Assembly: GCF_900109355.1 (NCBI RefSeq)
Contig: NZ_FOBF01000036.1
Span: 1-48,525 of the forward strand
DNA length: 48,525 nucleotides
Direction: 5' to 3'
Source of the DNA: Nonomuraea pusilla
Lineage (GTDB): Bacteria; Actinomycetota; Actinomycetes; Streptosporangiales; Streptosporangiaceae
Part shown: positions 22,241-34,486 of the stretch, piece after piece
Layout of the letters: the number at the start of each line of letters is the position of its first letter
How positions within the stretch are numbered: the first letter of the stretch is position 1
Notes under the pieces: generated by a model
What the model saw: only the letters and a program-made list of their open reading frames with translations
Told to the model about the DNA's origin: nothing
Databases searched by the model: none
Program-made: the position numbers and the translations under genes

Positions 22241-23914
22241 TCAGCCCAGCGCCTGGGCCAGGTCGCGGCCCGCCGCGCGGCCGGAGAACAGGCAGCCGCC
22301 CAGGAACGTGCCCTCCAGCGCGTTGTACCCGTGGACGCCTCCGCCGCCGAAGCCCGCCACCTCGCCGGCGGCGTACAGGCCGCCGACCGGCTCGCCGTCG
22401 GGGCCGAGCGCCCGCGACCGCAAGTCCGTCTGGATGCCGCCGAGGGTCTTGCGCGTGAGGACGTGCAGCTTGACGCCGATGAGCGGGCCGTTCAAGGGGT
22501 CGAGGATGCGGTGCGGGGTGGCGACCCGGCCGAGCCGGTCGCCCAGGTAGCGGCGCGCGTTGTGGATGCCCTGGATCTGCGCGTCCTTGCTGTACGGGTT
22601 GGCGAGCTGCAGGTCGCGGGCCCGGATCTGGGCGCGCACGGCGGCGGCGTCCAGCAGCGGCTCGTCGGTGAGCTTGTTCATGCGGGCGACGAGCTCCTCC
22701 AGGTCGGCGGCCACGACGAAGTCGGCCCCGTTCCGCTTGAACGCCTCGACCGGCGCGGGGGCGCCCTTGCTCAGCAGCCGCTCCCGCATGAACGCCCGCC
22801 GGTCGCGGGCGGTGATGTCGGGGTTCTGCTCGGAGCCCGACAGCGCGAACTCCTTCTCGATGATCCGCTGGGTGAGGATGAACCACGAGTGGTCGTACGG
22901 CGCGAGGTCGGGGGTGGTGCGCAGGTACCTGAGCGTGCCCAGCGTGTCGTAGCCCGGCAGGCACGGCTCGGGCAGGCGCCGCCCGAGGGCGTCGAACCAC
23001 ATCGAGGACGGGCCCGGCAGGATGCGGATGGCGTGGCCCGGCCAGACCGGGTCCCAGTTGCGCACGCCCTCGGTGTAGTGCCACATCCGGTCCCTGTTGA
23101 CCAGGCGGGCGCCGGCGGCGGCGCTGATGTCGAGCATGCGCCCGTCCACGTACGCGGGCACGCCGGTGATCATGTTCGCGGGCGGGGTGCCGAGGCGTTC
23201 CGGCCAGTGGCGGCGCACCAGGTCGTGGTCGCCGCCGATGCCGCCGGTCGTGACGACGACGGCCTGCGCGGCGAGCTCGAACTCGCCTGCCGCGTCGCGG
23301 TTGGAGGCCACGCCCCGCGGCGACCGGTCGTCGGCGAGGACCGTGCCCCGCACCCCCGTCACGGTGCCGCCGGTGACCACCAGCTCGTCCACGCGGTGAC
23401 GGTGGTGGAAGGAGAGCAGGCCGGCCGCGGCGGCGCGCCGCGCGGAGGCCGCGAACGGCGCGACCACGCCGGTTCCGGTGCCCCAGGCGACGTGGAAGCG
23501 CGGCACCGAGTTGCCGTGGCCGCCCGCGCGCAGGCTCCCGCGCTCGGCCCACCCCACCGTCGGCAGGAACGAGATGCCGTGGGAGCGCAGCCAGGAACGC
23601 TTCTCCCCGGCGGCGAACTCCACGTACGCCCGCGCCCACCTGACCGCCCAGGCGTCCTCGTCGTCGAGCCGATCGAAGCCGGCGCTGCCCCGCCAGTCGC
23701 TCCAGGCCAGCTCGACGTGGTCCTTCACGCCGAGCCGCCGCTGCTCGGGGGAGTCCACCAGGAACAGCCCGCCGAACGACCAGAAGGCCTGCCCGCCGAG
23801 GTTGGCGGCGTTCTCCTGGTCGACCAGCGCCACCTTCCTGCCCCTGCTGGTGAGCTCGTGGGCGGCGACCAGTCCGGCGAGACCGGCTCCGACCACGATG
23901 ACGTCGGCGTCCAT
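22241..23914 (-). CDS. FAD-binding dehydrogenase (3-ketosteroid dehydrogenase/fumarate reductase-like)
   Basis: A 557-residue flavoprotein. The N-terminal dinucleotide-binding motif VIVVGAGLAGLVAAHEL and acidic strand end VALVDQE bind FAD. The C-terminal FAD loop is GLYAAGEVAGFGGGGVHGYN followed by ALEGTFLGGCLFSGRAAGRD. The middle (QAVVVTTGGIGGDHDLVRRH and the capping region with WFDALGRRLPEP) matches the FAD_binding_2 superfamily, specifically the putative FAD-binding dehydrogenase group related to 3-ketosteroid delta-1-dehydrogenases. Length is normal for that group. The substrate cannot be assigned: no steroid-degradation genes are nearby. It is monocistronic. Confidence 0.85.
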   Translation of the reverse strand: MDADVIVVGAGLAGLVAAHELTSRGRKVALVDQENAANLGGQAFWSFGGLFLVDSPEQRRLGVKDHVELAWSDWRGSAGFDRLDDEDAWAVRWARAYVEFAAGEKRSWLRSHGISFLPTVGWAERGSLRAGGHGNSVPRFHVAWGTGTGVVAPFAASARRAAAAGLLSFHHRHRVDELVVTGGTVTGVRGTVLADDRSPRGVASNRDAAGEFELAAQAVVVTTGGIGGDHDLVRRHWPERLGTPPANMITGVPAYVDGRMLDISAAAGARLVNRDRMWHYTEGVRNWDPVWPGHAIRILPGPSSMWFDALGRRLPEPCLPGYDTLGTLRYLRTTPDLAPYDHSWFILTQRIIEKEFALSGSEQNPDITARDRRAFMRERLLSKGAPAPVEAFKRNGADFVVAADLEELVARMNKLTDEPLLDAAAVRAQIRARDLQLANPYSKDAQIQGIHNARRYLGDRLGRVATPHRILDPLNGPLIGVKLHVLTRKTLGGIQTDLRSRALGPDGEPVGGLYAAGEVAGFGGGGVHGYNALEGTFLGGCLFSGRAAGRDLAQALG

Positions 23915-24010
23915 GGGTCTGTCACTCCTCGGGTAGGGCCGGGCACCGGGCCGGCGTCCGTCCCATGGTGTGGGCCCGGGGTGACCCGCGCAAGGGCGCG
24001 GCCCCTGGGA

Positions 24011-25861
24011 TCAGGGCCAGCCGTAGACCTTCCTGACGGCCGCCGCGACCTCCGTGACCAGGGCCGCGTTGCTGCCGTTGGCGAGGACGGCGTAGCCCGC
24101 GCCGAGCTTCGGGTACCCCTTGAACACCGACCTGAAGCCGTAGTTCGACCCGTCGTGGGTGTAGGAGAAGCCGTCCGTGCCCGCGCCCGACACGAACAGG
24201 CCGCGCCCCATGTCGGGCTGCGGGCCGGGGGTGAGCAGCGTCCGCACCGACGCCCTGCTGAGCGGGCCCGCGATGTCGGACGAGGCGGACCAGGCCCGGT
24301 TGAGGTACGACACCAGGCGGCACAGGTCGAGCACGTTCGTGTACAGCCCCGCGGCGGCCGACTCGGGGTAGCGGTTGCGCCTGCCCGGGATCACGGCGCC
24401 GGTCGTGGTGTGCCCGGCGGCCAGCTCGAAGGCGGGCGCCAGGTCGTACGAGCTGGACGTCATGCCGAGGGGCGTGAACACCTCGTCGTCCATGTAGCGG
24501 GCGAGGGACAGGCCGGTCTGCTGCTCCACCATGCGCTGCAGCAGCACGAAGCCGGCGCCCGAGTAGTGGTACTCGGCCCCGGGCGTCGTCGTCAGCTCGA
24601 TCTTCGGCGAGTTGCCCTCGCCGTTCATCACCTGCAGCAGCGTCGGAACGGTGGCCGTCGGGCCGTACCCGGCGAAGCCGCCGCCCCCGGCGTCGAAGCC
24701 CGAGCAGGCGTCGGCCGGAGTGGTGGACCCGCGGCCGACGACGCCGCCGCGGTGGGTCAGCAGCCGGTCGATCGTCGGCGCCGCCGTCTCCGGCACGCAG
24801 TCGCGGCGCGGCAGCGTCCAGCCGAGGTACGGCCGGACGTCGGCGGACAGGGAGAGCCCGCGCGTCTGCAGCAGCCGCAGCACCCCGACGGAGGCGACGG
24901 CCTTGCTGATGGAGGCGGCCTGGAAGGCGGTCTCCGGGTGGGCGGCCGCCCCGCTGCCCGCCTCCAGCCAGCCGTAGCCGGTGGACCAGGCGATCTTGTT
25001 GCCGGTCACCACCGCGACCGCCACGCCCGGCGTCTTCCAGGCGCTCATCCGCTGCCAGATGGTCGAGCCGCCCACCGCGTTCTCGACCTGGCGCACCCGG
25101 TCGGCGGGGAGGGCGGGCACCTTGCCGCGGGTGGACAGCGACCAGCCGCCGCCCGGCGAGAACGCCACGTTGTGCAGCTGCCAGCCGTCGGCGGACAGGG
25201 TGTTCATCCGCTGGAAGCAGTCGTCGGGGACGCCCCGCGCGTGGAACTCGTCCTGCGCCACGACCGCCCAGCCGCCGGCCTTGGGGAAGGCGACCCGGGT
25301 GATGCGGCGTCCGCCCTGCGTCAGGTTGCGCATCATCTGGAAGCACTCGTCGTCCACGCCCTTGGCCTGGAAGCCGTCCGTGGCGGCCACCGTCCAGCGG
25401 TCGCCGCCCGCGGGCGGGAAGGCGACGTCCACCACCTGCTGGCCCGCCGAGTAGTACGCCGCCACCCGCTGCCGGCACGCCTCGGGGATGCCGCGCGCCG
25501 ACATGCCCTTGTCGGTCGTGATCACCCAGCGGTCGCCGCCCTCCGGCGGGAAGGCCACGCAGTGGATCCGCCTGCCGGCGCGGGCCAGGGCCCCCAGCTC
25601 GGTGAAGCAGGCGTCGGGGATGCCGCGGGCGAAGTAGCGCCCGTCCTGCGTCACGACGACCCAGCCGCCCGACGGCGTGAACGCGAACACCGTCAGGCCG
25701 TACGGCGCGAGCTCGGCCGTCTTCGTGTGCGCCTCCGCGGGGACGCCGCCGTCGTAGAACGGGTACGTGGCGGCGAACGCCGGCGTGCCGGCCCCGGTGA
25801 CGGCGAGCCCGGCGCCCACGCTCGCGGCTCCGGCCAGGGCGAGAAAACGCCTGCGTTCCAT
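24011..25861 (-). CDS. Exported class C beta-lactamase-type serine hydrolase with N-terminal repeat domain
   Basis: A 616-residue exported protein. The leader MERRRFLALAGAASVGAGLA has a twin-arginine motif, with cleavage likely at AFA-A near residue 30. Residues 57-246 form four full and one partial copies of a 42-46-residue repeat (VAFPPxGGxRWxVxTxDG, ARGIPxxCxxxM, LxxxGxxI). The hydrolase domain follows from about 255: the nucleophile motif AASISK places Ser317 and Lys320 in SxxK, YHYSGAGF is the Tyr motif, and HDGSNYGF replaces the KTG motif. This is the beta-lactamase/D-Ala-D-Ala carboxypeptidase/esterase EstB superfamily (PF00144). The repeat may bind a wall or polysaccharide ligand; that is inference. 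It is monocistronic. Confidence 0.85.
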   Translation of the reverse strand: MERRRFLALAGAASVGAGLAVTGAGTPAFAATYPFYDGGVPAEAHTKTAELAPYGLTVFAFTPSGGWVVVTQDGRYFARGIPDACFTELGALARAGRRIHCVAFPPEGGDRWVITTDKGMSARGIPEACRQRVAAYYSAGQQVVDVAFPPAGGDRWTVAATDGFQAKGVDDECFQMMRNLTQGGRRITRVAFPKAGGWAVVAQDEFHARGVPDDCFQRMNTLSADGWQLHNVAFSPGGGWSLSTRGKVPALPADRVRQVENAVGGSTIWQRMSAWKTPGVAVAVVTGNKIAWSTGYGWLEAGSGAAAHPETAFQAASISKAVASVGVLRLLQTRGLSLSADVRPYLGWTLPRRDCVPETAAPTIDRLLTHRGGVVGRGSTTPADACSGFDAGGGGFAGYGPTATVPTLLQVMNGEGNSPKIELTTTPGAEYHYSGAGFVLLQRMVEQQTGLSLARYMDDEVFTPLGMTSSSYDLAPAFELAAGHTTTGAVIPGRRNRYPESAAAGLYTNVLDLCRLVSYLNRAWSASSDIAGPLSRASVRTLLTPGPQPDMGRGLFVSGAGTDGFSYTHDGSNYGFRSVFKGYPKLGAGYAVLANGSNAALVTEVAAAVRKVYGWP

Positions 25862-26001
25862 GCGGTCACTCCTCGGGACGGGTTTCGGGGCGCCGATGAT
25901 CCTAGAGCCGCCCGGCCGGGCGGCAGCACCGGACCGGCCGCTCTGTGAGACAGATCACCACAGGCCTGTAAACCCGTCCGTCAGGGCGTCGAGCCGCGAC
26001 G

Positions 26002-26424
26002 TCAGTAGGGCACCGGACGGTTCTCCCGCACCCAGAGCCGCTCGGCGTCGCTGCCCGACGGCGGGGGCGCGATGCCGTCCGTCATCCACAGGTCCTGCGG
26101 CGTCTCGTCGACGTGGAACTCGCAGTACAGCCCCCGGTCCCGCGTGTACGGGGCCACCAGCCGGCTGATGGCCTCACTCGCCTGCCTGCGCTCGGCCGGG
26201 TGCCGGGAGTGCCGGGCGATGTGCTCGATGACGACCCGCACCGTGCCCTCGGACGGCTCCCCTCCGACGAAGCACGACGCGCCCTCCACCTCGTGGAACA
26301 GGGTCACGACGTAGAACCTCGGCAGCCCGATCCGCTGGTAGAAGCCCGTGACGTCGGCCGCGAACTGCTGCTTGTCCTCCGGCGTGTACGAGCCCACCGG
26401 GTGGTACACCTGCCACAGCGGCAT
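26002..26424 (-). CDS. Tautomerase-superfamily protein (cis-CaaD-like)
   Basis: A 140-residue protein with Pro directly after the initiator Met (MPLWQVYHPVGSYTPEDKQQ), the hallmark catalytic N-terminal proline of tautomerases. IGLPRFYVVTLFHEV and the Arg pair in ARHSRHP match the cis-3-chloroacrylic acid dehalogenase-like group, but the His28-equivalent is Tyr (GFYQR), so dehalogenase activity should not be assumed. It is 31 bases downstream of the SDR gene and likely cotranscribed from the TetR-controlled promoter. The physiological substrate is unknown. Confidence 0.8.
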   Translation of the reverse strand: MPLWQVYHPVGSYTPEDKQQFAADVTGFYQRIGLPRFYVVTLFHEVEGASCFVGGEPSEGTVRVVIEHIARHSRHPAERRQASEAISRLVAPYTRDRGLYCEFHVDETPQDLWMTDGIAPPPSGSDAERLWVRENRPVPY

Positions 26425-26455
26425 GCGATCTCCTCCTCTTTCCGCTCTGTCCGGG

Positions 26456-27157
26456 TCAGCGGCCGACGGCCACGGTGAGACCCTCGACGGGCCCGGCCAG
26501 GGCCGCCTTCATGCGCCTGCTCGCCTCGTCCACGAGCACCTCGCTGTCGCCCTTCTCGACGCCGTCCGCCACGGCCGCGGCGACGAGCGCGGGCGCGATC
26601 TTGCCGGTGGGGATCGCGGCGACCATCTCCGTGTCGGCGAAGCCGAGGTGCACGCCGACGACCTGCGTCCCCTGGGGGGCGAGTTCGACGCGCAGCGAGT
26701 TCGTCACCGACCACAGCGCCGCCTTGGACGCGCCGTACGCCCCGGCTCCCGCGCCCCACGACAGCAGCGAGTGCATGTCCACGAGCGCGCCGCCGCCGTT
26801 GGCCGCCAGGATCGGGGCGAACGCGCGGGCGACGCGCAACGCGCCGAAGACGTTGGTCTCGAAGGTCGCCACGATGTCGGCCAGGTCGCCCGTCAGCAGG
26901 CCCGACGGGTACAGGACGCCGGCGTTGTTGACGACGAGGGTGACGTCGCCGGCCCGCGCGGCCAGCGCCTCGACGGACGCGGGGTCGGTGACGTCGAGCG
27001 CGACCGCCTCGACGCGGGGGTCCGCGCTGGGGGCGGGCCGCCTGGCGGTGGCGTACACCTTGGCGGCGCCGCGCCGCAGCAGCTCCTCGACGAGGGCCTT
27101 GCCGATGCCGCGCTGCCCGCCGGTCACGAGCGCGACGGAGCCTTGGATGGCGGTCAT
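26456..27157 (-). CDS. Short-chain dehydrogenase/reductase
   Basis: A 233-residue classical SDR. The cofactor motif is TGGQRGIG, the Asp of VEAVALDVTD and the NNAG motif are present, and the catalytic residues are Ser in DMHSLLSWG and Tyr-x-x-x-Lys in AYGASKAAL. An Arg-Arg pair after the second strand (YATARRPAP) suggests NADP preference. GGAG lies upstream of the ATG. It is divergent from a TetR-family gene, with two copies of a TTTAGATGATG half-site in between, so it is very likely repressed by that regulator. It is cotranscribed with the tautomerase gene. Confidence 0.92.
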   Translation of the reverse strand: MTAIQGSVALVTGGQRGIGKALVEELLRRGAAKVYATARRPAPSADPRVEAVALDVTDPASVEALAARAGDVTLVVNNAGVLYPSGLLTGDLADIVATFETNVFGALRVARAFAPILAANGGGALVDMHSLLSWGAGAGAYGASKAALWSVTNSLRVELAPQGTQVVGVHLGFADTEMVAAIPTGKIAPALVAAAVADGVEKGDSEVLVDEASRRMKAALAGPVEGLTVAVGR

Positions 27158-27174
27158 GGACGTTCTCCTTCCGC

Positions 27175-27198
27175 TTTAGATGATGCTCATCATCTAAA
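27175..27198. promoter_or_regulatory. TetR operator 1 (11-bp arms)
   Basis: TTTAGATGATG (27175-27185) and CATCATCTAAA (27188-27198) are perfect inverted arms with a two-base centre. The site lies 17 bases upstream of the SDR start and 74 bases upstream of the TetR-family start. Confidence 0.75.
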
Positions 27199-27204
27199 TT
27201 TCGT

Positions 27205-27228
27205 TATAGATTACTACCATCATCTAAA
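27205..27228. promoter_or_regulatory. TetR operator 2 (imperfect copy)
   Basis: A second 24-base copy of operator 1 keeps the right arm CATCATCTAAA exactly and part of the left arm (TAGAT). It starts exactly 30 bases after operator 1, about three helical turns, so two repressor dimers would bind the same face. Confidence 0.65.
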
Positions 27229-27272
27229 GGGGGTCGCAACGCCCCCGGACGACCAGGCAGGAGGCGGGAGCG

Positions 27273-27875
27273 ATGCCGCGTACATCGAGGGCGCAGGCCG
27301 AGCTGCACCACCAGCAGGTGATCGAGGCCGCGTCCAAGCTCGTGCGGGAGAAGGGGGCCGACCGGGTCAGCGTCCCCGAGGTCATGGCGGCCGTCGGGCT
27401 GACCCACGGCGGGTTCTACCGGCGCTTCTCGTCCAAGGACGACCTGGTGGCCCAGGCGTGCTCGGCCGCCCTCGCCGGACGGCTGGCCGACCTTGACGCC
27501 GTCGCCGCGTCCGCGTCCGCCGAGGGACGGTCCGCCTGGAACGCCGTCCTCGGGCACTACCTGTCCACCGTCCACCGCGACGATCCGGGGCTGGGCTGCG
27601 CCATCGCGGCCCTCGCCGGCGACGTCGCCCGCGCCGAGCCCGACGGGCCGCTGCGCCACGCCTACGTCGAGGGCCTGCGCCAGATGGCCGGCAAGCTGGC
27701 CGACCTCGACCCCCGCGAGGAGGGCGGCTCCCCGGCGGAAGGCGGCGGGCGGCGCGTCCTCGCCGAGCTCTCCACGATGGTCGGCGCCCTGCTGCTCGCC
27801 CGCGCCTGCGCCGGCGACGACCTGTCGGACGAGATCCTCGCGGCGGCCAAGGAGCACCTCCGCGCCGGAGCCTGA
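27273..27875 (+). CDS. TetR-family transcriptional regulator
   Basis: A 200-residue TetR-type repressor. The N-terminal helix-turn-helix covers about residues 14-60 (VIEAASKLVREKGADRVSVP then EVMAAVGLTHGGFYRRFSSK). The ligand-binding part contains DDPGLGCAIAALAGDVARA, typical of the subgroup with a conserved GC pair (TetR_C_16/YcdC-like). GGAGGCGGGAG precedes the ATG. It is divergent from the SDR/tautomerase pair and shares the operator region with it, so autoregulation and repression of that pair are likely. An electrophilic or quinone-like ligand would fit relatives, but this is inference. Confidence 0.92.
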   Translation: MPRTSRAQAELHHQQVIEAASKLVREKGADRVSVPEVMAAVGLTHGGFYRRFSSKDDLVAQACSAALAGRLADLDAVAASASAEGRSAWNAVLGHYLSTVHRDDPGLGCAIAALAGDVARAEPDGPLRHAYVEGLRQMAGKLADLDPREEGGSPAEGGGRRVLAELSTMVGALLLARACAGDDLSDEILAAAKEHLRAGA

Positions 27876-27908
27876 CCGAGACCGGAGGGCGCCGATAGGG
27901 TTGGGGCG

Positions 27909-28277
27909 ATGTCCTGGACGCTCGACACCCCCGCCGGCGACTCGCTGCGCGTCAACGCCTGGAACTGGCGGCCGACCCTCGAACTGCTGGAACGCCACGG
28001 CCTCCTCGACCCCGACACGGCCGCGCTGCTCGGCCACAACATCGAGACGGACGTCACCGGCGAGCAGGCCCGGCGCATCGCCGCCTTCCTGGACGCCTAC
28101 CTGGCCGGCGTCCCGGACACCGGCCGCGTGCTCCTCGACGGATCCGTCACCACCGAACCCGACACCTTCGAACTCCACCGCGACGACCTCGGCCGCAACT
28201 ACTCCGCGACGTCCTCCTGGCTGGCCCGCTTCCGCGACTTCTGCCACGCCGCGACCGCCGGCTTCACCGTCTCCTGA
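27909..28277 (+). CDS. Conserved hypothetical protein, about 122 residues
   Basis: A small acidic soluble protein beginning MSWTLDTPAGDSLRVNAWNW. It has no signal peptide or membrane helix. A helix-turn pattern LLERHGLLDPDTAALLGHNI and a central ARRIAAFLDAYLAGV are visible. I recall similar short proteins in other actinobacteria but know no function. It starts 33 bases after the TetR-family stop, possibly in the same transcript. Third-position GC is high, as in real genes here. Confidence 0.65.
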   Translation: MSWTLDTPAGDSLRVNAWNWRPTLELLERHGLLDPDTAALLGHNIETDVTGEQARRIAAFLDAYLAGVPDTGRVLLDGSVTTEPDTFELHRDDLGRNYSATSSWLARFRDFCHAATAGFTVS

Positions 28278-28333
28278 CCCCGCCCCGCCGCGGGATGGCA
28301 CCATGATCCAGTAGTCGAGGCGCGGGAGGACGG

Positions 28334-29383
28334 TTGGTCGTTTTCGTCTGCGCGGGGTGCGGCGTCCCGCTGACCGCACGGGTGACGCGGGTCGCGCTTC
28401 CCGACCACGCCCACCAGAGCCACGGCCATGACCTGCTGCCCGTGCTCCTGGAGCCCGGGACGTACGCGGTGAACCCCGAACCGTCCGGGCCGCCGTGGCC
28501 GCGATGGGACGAGGTCGGCGCCGAGGAGGCGGAGGCCCGCGGCGTGTACGCCCCCGTCTACTCCCTGTCCTACGGCCCCACCGGCCAGATCGCCCTCGCG
28601 CCGGGCGACGTGCGCGGGACCGTCGTCATCCGCGACCGGTGCGACGGCTACTGCTGCGGCCTCGACGGCCGCGACGGACCCAACCTGGCGTGCGCGGAGT
28701 GCCGGAGCCCGGTGGCCACCCGCGTCGACGACTGCTCCCTCTGGGGAGTGGTGTGGCTGGACCCGCGGGCCGTACGTCCGGTCGCCGTCGAGGGTCCCGC
28801 CTGCCGGGCCGACGAGTGGGACGGCCTGCGGGAGGAGCACCGGCGGACGCCTCCCCTGGAGCCGCTCGGCTGGTGGAGCCCCCAGTGGACGGCGGCGGTC
28901 GGCGTGGCGCTGGCCCACCTGCTGGCGGCGTCGGGCGGCAGGCGGGTGGCCGTGCCCGACGGACCCGTCGCCGAGGCGTTCCGCGGCGTCGTCGACGCGC
29001 TGCTCCCGCCGGGGCCGCCGGAGCTGAGGCTCGTCCTGGCCGGGCCCGGCCTGCCCGCCGTGGCCGGGGACATCGCCCTGGTGCCGCGGCACCCCCAGAC
29101 CGGTGAGGTGTGGCCGTCGGGTATGGCGGCGGTGCCGCTGGCCGCTGGCGTGTGGGCGTCCATGGCCTTCACCGACGACCGGCGGCTCGTCCCGGCGGCG
29201 GCGGGGATGCCGGAGGAGGTCCGCCGCGACGATCCGCCGCCGCTGCTGCCGACCGGGCCGTTCCGGCCCGACGTGGATGTCTTCCTCCACATGCTGGCGC
29301 GGCTCCCCGAGGTCCGCGAGCCGTGGCTGCGCGCGATCCACGACCTCGTACGGGAGCGCCGCTACGGGCTCCCGTACTTCTGA
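28334..29383 (+). CDS. Hypothetical protein with zinc-ribbon-like Cys pairs
   Basis: A 349-residue soluble protein starting at TTG 28334, which has GGGAGGA four bases upstream. The N terminus VVFVCAGCGVPLTARVTRVA carries a CxxC pair; a second cluster, RCDGYCCGLDGRDGPNLACA then ECRSPVATRVDDC, adds several Cys residues, suggesting one or two metal sites. The C-terminal half is Pro/Ala-rich without recognisable catalytic motifs. No signal peptide is present. I do not recognise a named family, though the mix resembles conserved hypothetical proteins of soil actinobacteria. It lies between an unknown small gene and the subtilase promoter. Confidence 0.7.
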   Translation: MVVFVCAGCGVPLTARVTRVALPDHAHQSHGHDLLPVLLEPGTYAVNPEPSGPPWPRWDEVGAEEAEARGVYAPVYSLSYGPTGQIALAPGDVRGTVVIRDRCDGYCCGLDGRDGPNLACAECRSPVATRVDDCSLWGVVWLDPRAVRPVAVEGPACRADEWDGLREEHRRTPPLEPLGWWSPQWTAAVGVALAHLLAASGGRRVAVPDGPVAEAFRGVVDALLPPGPPELRLVLAGPGLPAVAGDIALVPRHPQTGEVWPSGMAAVPLAAGVWASMAFTDDRRLVPAAAGMPEEVRRDDPPPLLPTGPFRPDVDVFLHMLARLPEVREPWLRAIHDLVRERRYGLPYF

Positions 29384-29488
29384 GCCGACGGAGCCGCACG
29401 GCGGGCGAGGGTGGCGGCGACCTGACATGTCCACTGTCCGCCAGGCGCGGTCGTAGCGTCCGGTTGCTCTCCTTGGCGAAGCTTTGCT

Positions 29489-29517
29489 CTGCCGGCACCG
29501 AACCCCCCTGCCGGCAG
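29489..29517. promoter_or_regulatory. Paired TGCCGGCA palindromes upstream of the subtilase
   Basis: CTGCCGGCA (29489-29497) and TGCCGGCAG (29509-29517) form an inverted repeat, and each contains the 8-bp palindrome TGCCGGCA; their starts are 19 bases apart. The pair ends at the subtilase ribosome binding site (AAGGAG) and could be an operator or a leader hairpin. Confidence 0.5.
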
Positions 29518-29534
29518 AAGGAGAGCCACCGCCC

Positions 29535-33302
<3,768 letters not shown>

Positions 33303-33374
33303 CCCGGCGGGCCCAGCGGGTTCGAGGGGCGTCTCCGTCCGCGCGGCGGGCGGGGGCGCCCCCTCGGCGCTCCG

Positions 33375-34328
33375 TCACAGCGGGATCATGCCGGACTGGG
33401 CGGCGTACCAGGCGAGCTGCATCCGGCTGTCGGTGCCGGCCAGCTTCATCAGCCGGCGGATCCTGCGCTGCACCGTGCGCTCGCTGGTGCCGAGCCGGCT
33501 GGCCACCGTCTTGTCCGGCATGCCGGACAGCAGGTACGTCAGCAGCGTCACGTCCACGTCGTCCCAGGCGGGGACCCCCTCGGTGACGCTCGTGGCGGTG
33601 AGCCGCAGCGGGGTCGCCGCCTGCCAGACCCGCTCGAACAGCGCCACCAGCAGGTGGACCAGCGACTTGCCCCGTACCAGGAGGAACCCGGGATGGACGC
33701 TCACCTGGTCGGGCAGCGCCGGCAGCAGCACCGCCTCCCGGTCCACGATGATCATTTTGCTCGGCAGCTCGGCGGCGATCCTGATCTCGTACCCGCTCTT
33801 GAGGAACCTGGCGATCTCGGCGGGCGCCCGCGGGCCGTCGAGCGCGGCCCGTTCGTACACGTAGCGGTAGGTGGCCCGCGCGTTGGTGGAGTCGTCCAGG
33901 TTGACGTCCAGGACGTACGGCGGCTTGAAGAAGGCCAGCACCTCCTGCCTGGCGCCGCGCTCCATGTTGTCGAGCCAGGTGGCGAGCTGCTCGGGCGTGG
34001 TGAGCGCCTCGATCTCGCCCGCGGTGGCGGCGGCGCCCGTCCTGTAGACCTCCACCAGCTCCGCCAGCCTGCCCTGGACCTGCTGCAACGTGGCCTGCCG
34101 GTGCGCGATCAGCGTGCCGAGCCCGACCTCGGGCGGCACGACCGTGTGCGCTCCGCCGTCGTCCCGGGTGGCCAGGCCGAGCGCGACCAGCCGGTCCAGG
34201 GCGAGCGCCGCGACCGGCGCCGGCATGCCCAGCGCGTCGGCCGCGTCGGAGACCGTCACCTGCCGGCGCCGCAGCAGCTCGACGTAGACGGCCTCCTCCT
34301 GCTCGCTGATCCCCAGCCCATCCAGCAT
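33375..34328 (-). CDS. TrmB/LuxR-like transcriptional regulator
   Basis: A 317-residue regulator with two DNA-binding ends. The N terminus is a TrmB-like winged helix (LGISEQEEAVYVELLRRRQV then TVSDAADALGMPAPVAALAL). The middle (FFKPPYVLDVNLDDSTNARA, ELPSKMIIVDREAVLLPALP) resembles a PLD-like ligand domain of this group. The C terminus is a LuxR-like helix-turn-helix (LLSGMPDKTVASRLGTSERT then VQRRIRRLMKLAGTDSRMQL). It is convergent with the subtilase gene, with 72 bases between stops. This gene pairing is common in actinobacteria, so control of the peptidase is plausible but unproven. Confidence 0.85.
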   Translation of the reverse strand: MLDGLGISEQEEAVYVELLRRRQVTVSDAADALGMPAPVAALALDRLVALGLATRDDGGAHTVVPPEVGLGTLIAHRQATLQQVQGRLAELVEVYRTGAAATAGEIEALTTPEQLATWLDNMERGARQEVLAFFKPPYVLDVNLDDSTNARATYRYVYERAALDGPRAPAEIARFLKSGYEIRIAAELPSKMIIVDREAVLLPALPDQVSVHPGFLLVRGKSLVHLLVALFERVWQAATPLRLTATSVTEGVPAWDDVDVTLLTYLLSGMPDKTVASRLGTSERTVQRRIRRLMKLAGTDSRMQLAWYAAQSGMIPL

Positions 34329-34486
34329 CCTTCATCACTTTCCGACCGCATTCGCAACTTCCGTCCCGCTTCTGACAGCTGCATCGTGCCCGTCCCGACG
34401 CCGCGGCACACAGACCCGCCGCCGCGCCCACCCCGCTGGGCGGACGCGGCGGCGGGAAACCGGACGGCCTCTTGCCGTGGGTCAGG

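Noticed and set aside
22331..25948. A 1205-residue plus-strand open frame across the flavoprotein and serine hydrolase genes
   Set aside because: Both minus-strand genes have clear catalytic motifs; the plus frame is low-complexity and results from high GC.
33324..33365. Imperfect GAGGGGCG / CGCCCCCTC repeat between the subtilase and its convergent neighbour
   Set aside because: It could be a bidirectional terminator, but the arms differ by a bulge and the long GC-rich loop makes chance likely.
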